From contig NW_001914861.1 in the NCBI RefSeq assembly GCF_000208925.1, forward strand, positions 1-64,000: a stretch of DNA of 64,000 bases, read 5' to 3'. The translations under genes and the position numbers were made by a program. Below the pieces are notes generated by a model that was not told the DNA's origin, ran no database searches, and saw only the letters and a list, made by a program, of their open reading frames with translations. Source of the DNA: Entamoeba histolytica HM-1:IMSS (Eukaryota; Evosea; Mastigamoebida; Endamoebidae). This document shows, piece after piece, positions 9,934 through 20,086 of this stretch. Each line of letters begins with the position of its first letter. Position 1 is the first letter of the stretch.

Positions 9934-11931
9934 AACTAATAATACTGACTTTGAGAAATGCTTGTTTTTAGTTGTTTTTTACTTCATATTGTTAGTATTT
10001 TTAAAAAATATTTTCTTATTTTAATAATTCTAAATTTTTAAACTATTTACTACTTATGCTCAATAATAATTGAATAGAAATATCTTTTTTCAAGCAGGTT
10101 ATTAATGTCAGTTGTTTATATTGAAAAGGCATAACAAAAATTAATAGATATGGTAAATTTCCATACTTGCTTATAATAACACTAAAAAAAGATTAAATTA
10201 TTGTTTTGTATCAGAAACAATTTCTAATAAATCAAGAAGATTATCCAAGAGATAGAGAGATAGGTAGAAGAAGAGAGTAATGAAAATGTGACTTGTTTCT
10301 TTAAAATACTTGATTCTTTTTTAAAAGAGAATAATAGTCATTGATTGAATTTCATTTGATTCACATAGTTGGAAAGATATTTAAAGTTATGAATATAAAA
10401 CGAAATTAAGGTATGTGATTGGTGGATAAAATGAATTGAAATTGTTTTGTTAATAAGTGGTGCCATTTTGTTTTGTTATGTTGTTTTCTTGATGTATTGT
10501 ATCAAAGAATCAGTGAATATTCAAAGACATAAAACACATGATAAAAAATTATTGATTGATTAAATATTAGAATTCAATTGTATTTGAATTTACATTTATT
10601 CTGTTCAATTTATATCTCTCATTTAAAGATAATCCGTGATGAAATATTTGTTAATAAGAATTATTGTATAGTCTTAATTAGGTGTTGTATAATAACAACA
10701 CATTAATTCAATGTAAAGAGAAGAGTTGTGTTTATGTTAGTTTAATAAGATGGTTATACTTCATAAAATAAAGACTTAAATTAGATGAACAAAAAGTGGG
10801 ATAACTGAACCGAAATTGATAAAATTTGAAAAAACCAATAAAACACGAATGAGAAATGGTTATTAGTGATAAAGAAATGATGATAAAAATAAATGGATGA
10901 AGTTATAAGTATTATGAAATACTTCTATAAGAAAGAAGAGGGAAATAGATATTAATATAGGAATAACAAAGGCATGAAATGAATAATAACGTATATAAAA
11001 ATAAGATGATACGTAAAGATGTACTTTAAATACTCAGTAGCAAAATAACATGACTCAATGAAATAACAAGAAATTTATCCTACATCAAATATTAAAATAA
11101 TAATAAAATAACACAGAAATGGCACAATGACAAACAACACAAGAAATTATCTAGAATAGAATAAGAAGAAGTTTGTGAAATGAAAAAGGATAGAATTTAA
11201 ACAATATATAAAAAATTGAATGAAGTTTCATAAAATAACAAGAAAAGAAATAAAAGAAGTTGTATTGTATTAATTATGATGATTGAAAGAAAGAGATAAA
11301 CAAGAATATTGGAATGATGTAGAAAGAAAATACTAAATTGAAATATTCTTAATAAAAAGAGTTTAATAGAAAATATAAAAGTAAGACATTCATAGAATCA
11401 AATTTCAGAAGAATTAAATAAACGAGAATAATTGAAGAAGATAACAAACAACGATAATTTAAAATCAAGAAGTAATGAAAGATATTACACTAAAACAGTA
11501 GTTTATAAGATATAATGAAATACTAACTTAATAAAAGTTATTTCAATAATGATGAGAAGATGAAAAGTTATATATTATACACACAACACTAACATCAAAT
11601 TATCTGAATAGAATTATAATTATATACTTTAATAACAAACACATACAATGTTATGAAATAAGACACAGAAATAAATATATTTTTAATACAAATGAGTGTA
11701 CAGAGTAATGGAATGTGCAAAGAGAGTATTATAAAGAATGAGAAAAAGAAATAAGAATAAATGTTGTTAAAAGAAAACTGATAACTAAAATAAAAGCAGA
11801 AATCAAAGGCAGTAGAATAACTCAATCATAATATGCAACAAACAACATAAAAATAAATAAAGCAAGTAGAAATTGATAAACAACAAATAAAAGACTTGTG
11901 AGAATGAAATAAAAATGAATAATTAAGCAAG
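9934..11931. other. Two-kilobase non-coding region
   Basis: I find no supported gene. The sequence is A/T rich with many short ATAA and GAAAT units. From about 10950 on it has the same purine-biased texture as other presumed repeat relics in the window (41000-43500, 48400-49300), so it may be an old repeat, but I found no definite match. Confidence 0.5.
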
Positions 11932-12072
11932 TCATTTAGAAATCATTTTATTGTTAATTGATTGAACAAGACTATCAAGTTGGAAAGGACCAAACAAATA
12001 GTTATTCAAATAATTATTAGCTGTCTCACTTCCTTGTTTGCAAACTATGATTGAGGCATTACCAACAATAAT
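11932..12072 (-). pseudogene. Orphan C-terminal exon or coding relic
   Basis: Read on the minus strand, a frame encodes RIIVGNASIIVCKQGSE, then TANNYLNNYLFGPFQLDS and LVQSINNKMISK before a stop. It looks like real protein, unlike neighbouring DNA, and is preceded by a pyrimidine tract ending in AAG that could be a splice acceptor. There is no Met, and the only upstream gene is EMC3, which already has a normal ending. I do not recognise the family. Confidence 0.35.
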
Positions 12073-12111
12073 TCTTAAAGAGGAATAAAAGAAAAAAAAA
12101 ATGAAGATTAA

Positions 12112-12983
12112 TTAATCTCTCTTCAATTTGTTTTGGGCTTTTGTTTCAGTAACTAGTCCTAAATCCTTCATAACATCGTCTTCAATAGTATCCATCAAAC
12201 ATTTGTCATCATGGTCAATCATATTAATACTCTCAGCAGCACTATTAAAACTACTCACAACACCTGTTATAGCAGCCATTGGATTTGTTTTTCCAGTTGG
12301 CATAGCCATTCCCATAGAAGCACTTATATCCATTACGTCATCATTTAAATCAAATAATCGAATGATGTATCTTCCACCAGCAAATATTAAAATATACCAA
12401 CTCATACTACTAACATAAGACACATCAAGGTCCATTCCCCCAAGACCTTGTTGAGTAATTAATTTAAATCGATAACTCAATGGGAATGGCATTTTTAAAA
12501 CAAGAAATCCATCGAACATGTTTCCAATCCACGTCATTAAGACTATTTGAATGATCATCATCACCATATTTCCTTTCATTCCTCCAAGCATACTTGTTGG
12601 ATCCATTTGAGGCATGTTTGGAACTCCGTCTTCAGTTGGAGCTTTTTGAATCATTAAAATTCCATTATCATTATCTGTGAATTTAGTACGTAATTTCTTT
12701 ACTGTAGAAGAGAATAATACAAAGTGTCTTTCACAAAAGAGTTGGGCTTTTTGAAGAATAGTTGCTTCTATATGGTGTGAGTATGTCTTATATCTTAAAA
12801 AAAGAAAATAAACAAACCCTGTTGAGCGCGAGGAGTAAGCTTTTCATCTCCACCTAGATAATTATTTATATAAGTTCGAAGGTAATTAGAACACACAGTA
12901 ACAATAAGCAAAGGGATCAAAACCCAATCACGAATTTCTGGAGATAATGTGATAAAATTCTGATATGTCAGAGTGAAATTCAT
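12112..12983 (-). CDS. EMC3: ER membrane protein complex subunit 3, two exons
   Basis: Exons are 12818-12983 and 12112-12767, with a 50-base intron (GTTTGT to ATATAG); the join keeps frame (273 residues). EMC3 is the Oxa1-like core of the ER membrane complex that inserts tail-anchored and multi-pass proteins. Visible family features are the N-terminal helix IRDWVLIPLLIVTVCSNYLR, the segment MLGGMKGNMVMMI, then FPLSYRFKLITQQGL and YVSSMSWYILIFAGGRYIIRL, and a helical acidic end. A closer AAG acceptor would give a 24-base intron and a frameshift, so it is rejected. ATG 12983 is the start that matches the family length. An upstream exon using a GTAAGT donor cannot be fully excluded. Confidence 0.88.
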
Positions 12984-13218
12984 TAAATGAATAATTAGAT
13001 GATTTATTATTTTATTATAAAAGAAACTATACTTACATCCACAAAAAAGTATTAGCATTGATTAGTTTAATCATCATTACTTGGTTGTTAAGGGTTGTCT
13101 GAATAGATAGAAAAGAAAACATAGTTATGAACAAGTTCATGATGAAAGAAAATTGAGTTTTTGTTTAAAGAAAAGGATGAATTAGTTTTAGAGAATCATC
13201 TCATAAATCAGATTTTAT

Positions 13219-14733
13219 ATGTCTAACTTACGAGCAGATTTTATGAATCAAACTGTCAGAGAAAAACAACAGATATTATCACAGTTAAGACAAAGTAGAA
13301 GAGAAGCTTGTTTAGCTAAAAGGCGTACTTCATTTGGTGAAGAAAGTGAAGAAGAGGTAATTCAAGGAGGACAACGAAAATTTATCTATATGCCACGAAC
13401 TTTAGAAGAAGAAGAAATTACACCAACAGCAATTCGTAAACCAATTGATGAACTAAATAATTTTATTAAAAGACTAAGAGAAGCAAAAGACGATCAGGAA
13501 TTATTTAATGTATTATCAGAAATTCAAACCTTTGTTCAGAATGGTGCTAACTCACAATCAATACTGATTAAATTAAGTGGATTATTAAATGAGCTCATTT
13601 CTCAAATACTAAACCCTGAACCACAAATTGCAATATTAACACTTGAAATATTAAATTCTCTGGCAACTGCCTCCAGTCAAAATGTTGATGATCTTATTGA
13701 TGAACAAATTATAAATATATCTGCACAAGGGTTATGTTCAAATGATGTACGTGTTCAAAGAATGATTATTCATTTATTAGCTAATATAGCAGGAGACTCA
13801 GCAAAAACAAGAGACTTATTATTAGCAAATGCTATTGTTCGGGTAATTCTACAAATGGCTCAATTTTATAAACACTCAATACCAATGCAAATTGATTTAA
13901 TGTTTTTAATTAGTAATTTATGTAGAAATGAACCATTTGTTGATTTTGAATCAATTAGACCATTAGTACCAATCATTCAGTCAAATATAAATAGTATAGC
14001 AAACAGTGTTTGTGTTGATGCCATGTATTCAATATCTTTCTTAGCACAAAACCCTGAAAATTCAGATTTCATAATTCAAAATGGGTTATGTGATGCTGCT
14101 CTTCAAATAATTGATTCATCTAAACATGAATGTCTACCACCATCATTAGAAACTATTAATTGTCTTATTCAACACGGAGATAAGTATTCAACATACATTT
14201 TTAATAAAGGATTTATCTTAAAAATAAAACATTTACTTAAATCTAATTTCACGGATAGTACAGTTATTCATATAGTTTTTGTATTATCTAATCTTGCTAA
14301 TACCCCAAACCAATCAATTATTAAGAGCATTATTAATGATGTACTTTTTTCTATTGTAACATTATATTTAGAGTCTACATCTTTTAACCTAAAAACAGCG
14401 GTTTCATGGTTATTTGTTAATATTATATTATATTCTGAAGATGACAATATTGGTAATTTATTAACTAGTAGTGATTTCTTTGAAACTTATGTTAGTATGT
14501 ATGATGCAAATGATGAGCAATTACTTCTTTTATTATTAAAAACAACATTAAAATTATGTAATTTTGATTATCGTACAAACAGAATATTAAATGTGGTTGA
14601 TCAATTATTAGAAAATGATATCGACTCTCAGATATCAGCATTAATATCATTAAGTAATATATCAGAAGAGGTTGTTAAGTATGCGAATCTTGTTCAAGGA
14701 GCAATACGCTCAGCTGATGCATTTGACGCTTAA
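13219..14733 (+). CDS. Importin alpha
   Basis: This 504-residue protein has an N-terminal importin-beta-binding region with the basic cluster RQSRREACLAKRR at about 29-41. About ten armadillo repeats follow; recognisable helices include SALISLSNIS and LEILNSLATASS. An acidic and short C-terminal tail ends the protein. Importin alpha recognises classical nuclear localisation signals and hands cargo to importin beta. Ran, which drives the cycle, is encoded at 31470 and a second importin-like armadillo protein at 29885. The usual ARM-repeat Trp/Asn pairs are weakly kept, so cargo binding may be atypical. Confidence 0.88.
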   Translation: MSNLRADFMNQTVREKQQILSQLRQSRREACLAKRRTSFGEESEEEVIQGGQRKFIYMPRTLEEEEITPTAIRKPIDELNNFIKRLREAKDDQELFNVLSEIQTFVQNGANSQSILIKLSGLLNELISQILNPEPQIAILTLEILNSLATASSQNVDDLIDEQIINISAQGLCSNDVRVQRMIIHLLANIAGDSAKTRDLLLANAIVRVILQMAQFYKHSIPMQIDLMFLISNLCRNEPFVDFESIRPLVPIIQSNINSIANSVCVDAMYSISFLAQNPENSDFIIQNGLCDAALQIIDSSKHECLPPSLETINCLIQHGDKYSTYIFNKGFILKIKHLLKSNFTDSTVIHIVFVLSNLANTPNQSIIKSIINDVLFSIVTLYLESTSFNLKTAVSWLFVNIILYSEDDNIGNLLTSSDFFETYVSMYDANDEQLLLLLLKTTLKLCNFDYRTNRILNVVDQLLENDIDSQISALISLSNISEEVVKYANLVQGAIRSADAFDA

Positions 14734-14800
14734 TTCATTTTTTTGTTATTTAAAAAATATTTTTGATTAAAAAAAAATAATATTTGAACTAAGAAACTTA

Positions 14801-15532
14801 ATGTATTTGGCTCAAAATTTCCTACGAGACTGTCTTAAAAGAAGTGGAGAACAAGCAATTAAACAACCCTTTTTCTTTATTGATTTTGGAATAAATTATA
14901 CAACAGATGAAACGTGCGTTCCTATTGAAATATGTATTCAACCATTTACACTAGACCCTAACTCTGCACCAGTCAAACCGTTTCTTCAGATTATCAATGA
15001 AGTAGTTCCAAATCAATACCTATTAAGAGCTAAACAACATGCTGATTTTGAACATGGAATTACACCAGAAAATAATCCATCTCATCCAACTGATTTCTTA
15101 TTACTTTGGAATACCATTAACAATTTTATTTGGACGTTTACAAAAAAATGTGGAGAGACATTTGTTCCAATAGTTATTTGTCTCTCATTTAGAAGGGGGG
15201 TTCAATGTATTGAAAATCTTGCAACTAAAGCAGGACTATATGACAAGATTGGTGAAAGTGGATTTATGCATGCACTTCCTTTTGAAGCGTTTGTGAAATT
15301 TTTTTATGAGTCACAAGGTAAAGTAGTTCCAATATCAGCAATTCCTAAATGTTTGTGTCCTTTACTTAGTTATATTCCTGAAACAAAGTACAAATGTAGT
15401 TTTCATTCAAATATTAAAACACGGTCATTTTGTTGTTGTCAGTCTAATGTAGCATATCTTGTTGGAGAGCTTACTTGTAATTTTAATCCATATAACCAAT
15501 TTAATATATTACATTCAACGTCAAATGAATAA
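14801..15532 (+). CDS. Maelstrom (MAEL) domain protein
   Basis: This 243-residue protein is a stand-alone MAEL domain, an RNase H-like fold. Visible matches to animal Maelstrom are FIDFGIN followed by the strand PIEICIQPFTL, a mid-domain FEHGITP, the pair GVQCIENLATKAGL and LPFEAFVKFFYE, and the final motif KCSFHSNIKTRSFCCC, which matches the conserved Cys-His then Cys cluster of the family. Animal Maelstrom also has an HMG box, which is absent here. MAEL domains in a few protists, including Entamoeba, are known to keep nuclease-like residues that animals lost. The animal protein acts in piRNA silencing; a link to Entamoeba small RNAs is inference. The start lies 67 bases after the importin alpha stop. 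Confidence 0.75.
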   Translation: MYLAQNFLRDCLKRSGEQAIKQPFFFIDFGINYTTDETCVPIEICIQPFTLDPNSAPVKPFLQIINEVVPNQYLLRAKQHADFEHGITPENNPSHPTDFLLLWNTINNFIWTFTKKCGETFVPIVICLSFRRGVQCIENLATKAGLYDKIGESGFMHALPFEAFVKFFYESQGKVVPISAIPKCLCPLLSYIPETKYKCSFHSNIKTRSFCCCQSNVAYLVGELTCNFNPYNQFNILHSTSNE

Positions 15533-15586
15533 TAAAAAGAAAAAGAATATAAAAATTGATAAAAAAGAGTTTAAATTATAATTTAA

Positions 15587-16909
15587 TTATTGTTGAGCAG
15601 ATTGATCATCTTTTCGTTGTTTATCAATTTCTTGTTTAGTTTTTTCAATATCCTTTATCATTTCTAAAACTGATTGGTAAGCAACATAAGCTTGAATAGT
15701 AACACCAATTTGGTCCCATTGTTTTTGGTCAATCATCTCATCATTTTTAAGATTTTCATGAACAGACTGATCTCCACATTTAAGCCAATCATTAAATTTG
15801 TCAATATTACTTATCTCATTAACTCCTGTTCTTTGAGATTGTATTTTTTGTTTTAAACTTTGAATTTTATAAGTTAAGTTTTTTATTGCTTCCAATTTAT
15901 CTATAAGTTCTTTTTCTAAATTTCCTTGTCCATAACGTTTATTTTCTTCTTCTATCTCATTGACTCGGTTGAAAATTTCTTCTTCTTTAATCAAGTCTAA
16001 TAACAAAGTTATAGTCCATCCACAATTTATCTTATTAGGAATTAATTGAACTTCTTCTTGAATCTTTTTTTCTTCTTCCTTTGCTTCTTCTTTTACTTTT
16101 TTTATTTTCCATTCACTTTCATTATTTTCAATGTCAATACGTTCACATTGAATATTTTCAGTTTCATTCCATACCCAGTCTTTATTCTCTCCTTTTCCTT
16201 TACCAATTGCCCCACAAAACATTTTTAGAGTAATTTGTATAAATTCATTTAAACCTTTTTTCTCAATTAATTTATGTAAAGAGTCAACAGCATACTTTCT
16301 CCAACTTTCATCTATAATAATAGAATATCTTCCTATTTCTATTGTTTCAACTACCTTTGCCCATATCTTTTCGTTTGAACCAATTCTCTTCAATACTTTA
16401 GCAGATTTTCCTAATAGGCTCAATGCTTTTCGTGGATTTTCTTCTGAGTAACTGGCAATAGTTCTTGAAATGCAGTCAATTTCTTCTGGTCCTAAAATTC
16501 CATTAATACTTTTTGAAATATCTAGTGCTGTCGTAAGGTATGGTAATGAACTTTTATAATCTTCTTCTTCACAATAAGTTACTCCAATGTTATATAATGT
16601 ACACATTAATTCATGTTTCATTAATGAACTTTTAAACTCTTTTGTTTTAGTCTTCCAAATAGCCTCAACTCCGATCCATTTAGCACTTTTATAAATACTA
16701 ATTAAACTAGTCAGATATATTATAAGTGCATTTAATAATTGTTTAGTTGGTTGTTGTCTCAATGTAGCATTTCGTTGTTCAGTTAGTTTACTAATTAAAC
16801 TAATATAACTATTTGGTATTTCATATTTTTTTTGGATATGACTAGAAATATCAAAACACTCAGTCACTAACCTATTAAATTTGATTTTAATTTGTGGTTT
16901 GAATGTCAT
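15587..16909 (-). CDS. BRO1-like domain protein
   Basis: This 440-residue protein resembles BRO1 domain proteins (ALIX, Bro1, HD-PTP) in its first 250 residues: a start FKPQIKIKFNRLV, LTEQRNATLRQ, then HELMCTLYNIGVTY, the region that is most conserved in BRO1 domains, and KSSLPYLTTALDIS. After that comes a charged coiled-coil region with EEAKEEEKK. A V-domain-like helical part and a short Gln-rich end follow. BRO1 domains bind ESCRT-III CHMP4/Snf7 at endosomes. The call is from local motifs; other TPR-like helical proteins could look similar. Confidence 0.6.
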   Translation of the reverse strand: MTFKPQIKIKFNRLVTECFDISSHIQKKYEIPNSYISLISKLTEQRNATLRQQPTKQLLNALIIYLTSLISIYKSAKWIGVEAIWKTKTKEFKSSLMKHELMCTLYNIGVTYCEEEDYKSSLPYLTTALDISKSINGILGPEEIDCISRTIASYSEENPRKALSLLGKSAKVLKRIGSNEKIWAKVVETIEIGRYSIIIDESWRKYAVDSLHKLIEKKGLNEFIQITLKMFCGAIGKGKGENKDWVWNETENIQCERIDIENNESEWKIKKVKEEAKEEEKKIQEEVQLIPNKINCGWTITLLLDLIKEEEIFNRVNEIEEENKRYGQGNLEKELIDKLEAIKNLTYKIQSLKQKIQSQRTGVNEISNIDKFNDWLKCGDQSVHENLKNDEMIDQKQWDQIGVTIQAYVAYQSVLEMIKDIEKTKQEIDKQRKDDQSAQQ

Positions 16910-17023
16910 TTGTTACAATTTAATTTTTTTTAAGTTCTTTTCAAAGTAATAAAAGTATATTCATTAAAGAAAATGGAAAAACCATGATATTTCCTTTTAA
17001 CATTTAATTTTTTTTTCTTTACG

Positions 17024-18085
17024 TTACCCACATTTTCTATCCACAATCCCTATTCCATTCTCTTCATAATCTTTTTTTGTAACCCATATATTTTGAATAG
17101 ATTTGGTGTCAGCAATCATTGCTCCTCCTCTCCACGCTGCATATCTTTGGAGCGTTGGTGTTTGTCCCTTAATAATCTCACAAGAAAATGAAGGGAAATA
17201 AGTATGCATTGTATTTATAACTTTTTCTCCAAGGTTTGGGATTAAAGAAGTACCACCAGCTAGTATTAATCTATTTGATACTTCCATGATGACGTCATAG
17301 TCACATTTCATTAAAGACTTTAACACAGTATTATCTACACCAATGTTACTTTCATCTATCTATGAATGAGCACTTTTGCATTATCAATTAAGTTAACAAC
17401 AAACTACTAAAGGAAATAATAACTCTCTACAATAACTATTTATATCAAATTGATTAAATGTATTGGGAGTTTCTTTTAATTGGTCAATAAATGAATCTCT
17501 TGCAAGATTAATATAACTCAGAGATGAATGTTCTGGTGGATTTGGAATAATGTTAATATTCTCTCTCTCCATTCTATTTACTATTTGTTGTGATAAGAAA
17601 ATACCTGCGTGATTAAGTTGAGTTATTGAGTTTTCAAGAACATACCCTGAAAAAACTACAGAACACCAACAAGAAATATTTCCACATTCTAAAACTAATC
17701 CATTTGTTTGTCCATATGATAATGCAACTAAAACAGGAGATGGAGATGAATAAATTTTATCAATACCAAAACGTTCAAATAATAATTCATATGACTCATT
17801 TCCCATAATTCTTGGATGATCATTTGACTTAACCCATACAACAGAGTCACTGTTATATATTTTAAATACCTCTTCTAATGTCGAAATAAATGCCTCTTTA
17901 TTTAATTCTCCATTTAATATACATGGTTCATAATCTTTCATGCATTGTTTTGAATTTAAAAAATTTGAATTAATATATTTGTTTTCTTGTTTATAACAGA
18001 AAGGAGACATTCTTAATGATGGGAGTTCTTCATTTGATAATCCTGCTTTGATTTCTTTTGTCCCTACATCTAATATAATCGTCAT
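17024..18085 (-). CDS. Divergent actin-related protein, two exons
   Basis: Exons are 17405-18085 and 17024-17359, with a 45-base intron (GTTTGT to CATAG); the join keeps frame and gives 338 residues. The actin fold is clear: IILDVGTKEIKAGLSN for the first phosphate loop, LILAGGTSLIPNLGEKV for the adenosine region, and a very actin-like end NIWVTKKDYEENGIGIVDRKC. The second phosphate loop, DSGDG in actin, reads ECGNIS here, so nucleotide binding may be altered. It is 37 residues shorter than actin. It does not match one canonical ARP class. It could be a cytoskeletal or nuclear ARP. Confidence 0.85.
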
Positions 18086-18120
18086 CCTTTTATATTTTTA
18101 AGTTCATACAGATTTTTCAG

Positions 18121-20055
18121 ATGGCTTTATTGTGGGAAGAAAACACCTCTCTTTCTTCTCAAAGTTTAAATCAATCATTAGAAGAAATGATAACAGTAGA
18201 AGAAACATCCATTGAAGAAATAGTGCTATTTCTTTCCTCTCATAGTGTTTATCAACATTTTATGATGCTTGTTTCTTCATTAGACAAGTCTCAAAATTGG
18301 TCAGAAGAACAAATATATAAGATACAAGAAATATCTGTAAGATTTTTTAAAGAACGTCAAAATTGGTGCAGTGAATTACTCAAAAGTTGTCAACCAAAAG
18401 TCATTAATAAAATTCTTTCTATCGCAATGAAAATTAATAATCGACTCAACGGGTATTGTGATGAATTCTTTGATATTAATACGTTCTACAGTTATGTATA
18501 TTATCAAATCTTTTTCTCAAAAGGAATTAGTTTAGAAAAACAAGTTGATGCATTAAAACAATTCAAAACTATTAGTCACATAGAAAAAGGAATAAAAACA
18601 GTTCTACAACATAATGAAATTATTAATAAATATCAGATTCTTCTACACTATTTAGACAAATGTTCATTACAAATGAGAATAGATTATTTATCATTCATTT
18701 ATCAAAAAATTCAATTCACTGAACAACAATTTGAATTAATGTTACGGGAGTTATCTTTTAAAAATTATCAAATTGATATCTCATTATATTATGATATATT
18801 TAATCAAGACCATCTCACTATTAATCAGTGTTACTTAATGCATCTGGCTCTTCAATTATGTCATTCTCCAAAAGCAATTCACTTAATTTCATTGATATTT
18901 TCACTTTATTCAAATAAAACTTATGCAACAACAATTTCTCCTTCTTCTCAGTGGACTTTGACACAATACATCATTTATATTATTCGATGTCTTCCATATT
19001 CAACAAAAACATCATTACTATCTAATGGAGTTAATTTAAGAATTTCTTCACCAGTTAAACGAATACAAAAACTTGCATTAATCTTAATAAATGAAATGGA
19101 AATAAGTAATAAAGAAAAAAGAACAGATTATCAATGGAATATCAACTTATCTATTGAAGCTGATGGTATTGAAGATATAAAAGAAAGCAATATTCCAATT
19201 GATGAGAATATTCTCTCTACTGAGAATGAACAACAAGAAGATAAGAATATAATAAATAACGTCTCATCTCAAATTAAAGGATTAAATGAAAAAGAAACCT
19301 CTGAACGAAAAGTGAAAAAACCAAAACATATTATTGAATGGTTAGAATTGTTTGATGACTTTACTAATAGAACATATGAAGAAGTAGAAATGACATTAAG
19401 TATTGGAGTAGAATTGATTAAGAAATCAAATAAATTTGTTGGACCTTACTTAGAGGAGATTATAAGAAAGATATTAACAATTAAAAATATTTATCGGATA
19501 GAACAATTTGAAGAATGGCAAATTGCTATTTTATATGAAGTTGTTACCGATAAATCAATATATTGTAAAAAAAGAGGAAGTACTATTTTAATCGAAAAAA
19601 TTTTAGTTGATAAAGATATTGTACTTAAAACAATGAAAAAATGTGGTTATTATCAGGACTGGATAGACCCTTTGAGAGAATATATTGTTCAATGGTGTTA
19701 TGAAAATAAATTTGAATATAATATATGTCAAGCAATTGATTATCTCAAAGACTATGGCAATGCCAGTATTGTAAATGATTGGCTTATTCTCTATCAAAAT
19801 TGTCGTTCAAATGATCGGGTAGTTCTTTCATTACTCTCAGGATTACTCCAAGTAATTTCTTTAATTTCTCCTGACATATTCATATGGAATTGTAGTGATC
19901 AAATCAACAAAGTGCTAAGTCAATTACAAGTTGATACAGTAAATCATCCAAACAAACAAATTAGAATGACAGCAACTGTATTAATGGACCAAATTACTAC
20001 TATAGTTACCACAGAAATAAAGTCTGAAACACAAAAAGAAATTTTATTGTTTTAA
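18121..20055 (+). CDS. TELO2-like helical repeat protein
   Basis: This 644-residue protein is helical throughout, with no signal or membrane segment. Near residues 305-330 the motif GVNLRISSPVKRIQKLALILINEM resembles the conserved Tel2/TELO2 segment in which a Gly-Val-x-x-x-Leu-x-Ser is followed by Arg and a Gly-Met-Val-like helix. A charged linker then leads to a second helical domain with the KKPKHIIEWLELFDDF motif, and TELO2 has the same two-part plan. TELO2 with TTI1 and TTI2 matures PIKK kinases such as TOR. It lies head to head with the actin-related gene, 35 bases apart. The call is moderate because similarity is local. Confidence 0.5.
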   Translation: MALLWEENTSLSSQSLNQSLEEMITVEETSIEEIVLFLSSHSVYQHFMMLVSSLDKSQNWSEEQIYKIQEISVRFFKERQNWCSELLKSCQPKVINKILSIAMKINNRLNGYCDEFFDINTFYSYVYYQIFFSKGISLEKQVDALKQFKTISHIEKGIKTVLQHNEIINKYQILLHYLDKCSLQMRIDYLSFIYQKIQFTEQQFELMLRELSFKNYQIDISLYYDIFNQDHLTINQCYLMHLALQLCHSPKAIHLISLIFSLYSNKTYATTISPSSQWTLTQYIIYIIRCLPYSTKTSLLSNGVNLRISSPVKRIQKLALILINEMEISNKEKRTDYQWNINLSIEADGIEDIKESNIPIDENILSTENEQQEDKNIINNVSSQIKGLNEKETSERKVKKPKHIIEWLELFDDFTNRTYEEVEMTLSIGVELIKKSNKFVGPYLEEIIRKILTIKNIYRIEQFEEWQIAILYEVVTDKSIYCKKRGSTILIEKILVDKDIVLKTMKKCGYYQDWIDPLREYIVQWCYENKFEYNICQAIDYLKDYGNASIVNDWLILYQNCRSNDRVVLSLLSGLLQVISLISPDIFIWNCSDQINKVLSQLQVDTVNHPNKQIRMTATVLMDQITTIVTTEIKSETQKEILLF

Positions 20056-20086
20056 TTGATAATTAACTTATTTACTTTTGTTTTAT

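Noticed and set aside
12794..12817. A 24-base intron in EMC3 ending at the first AAG
   Set aside because: It shifts the frame and creates an early stop. The 50-base intron ending ATATAG keeps frame and family sequence.
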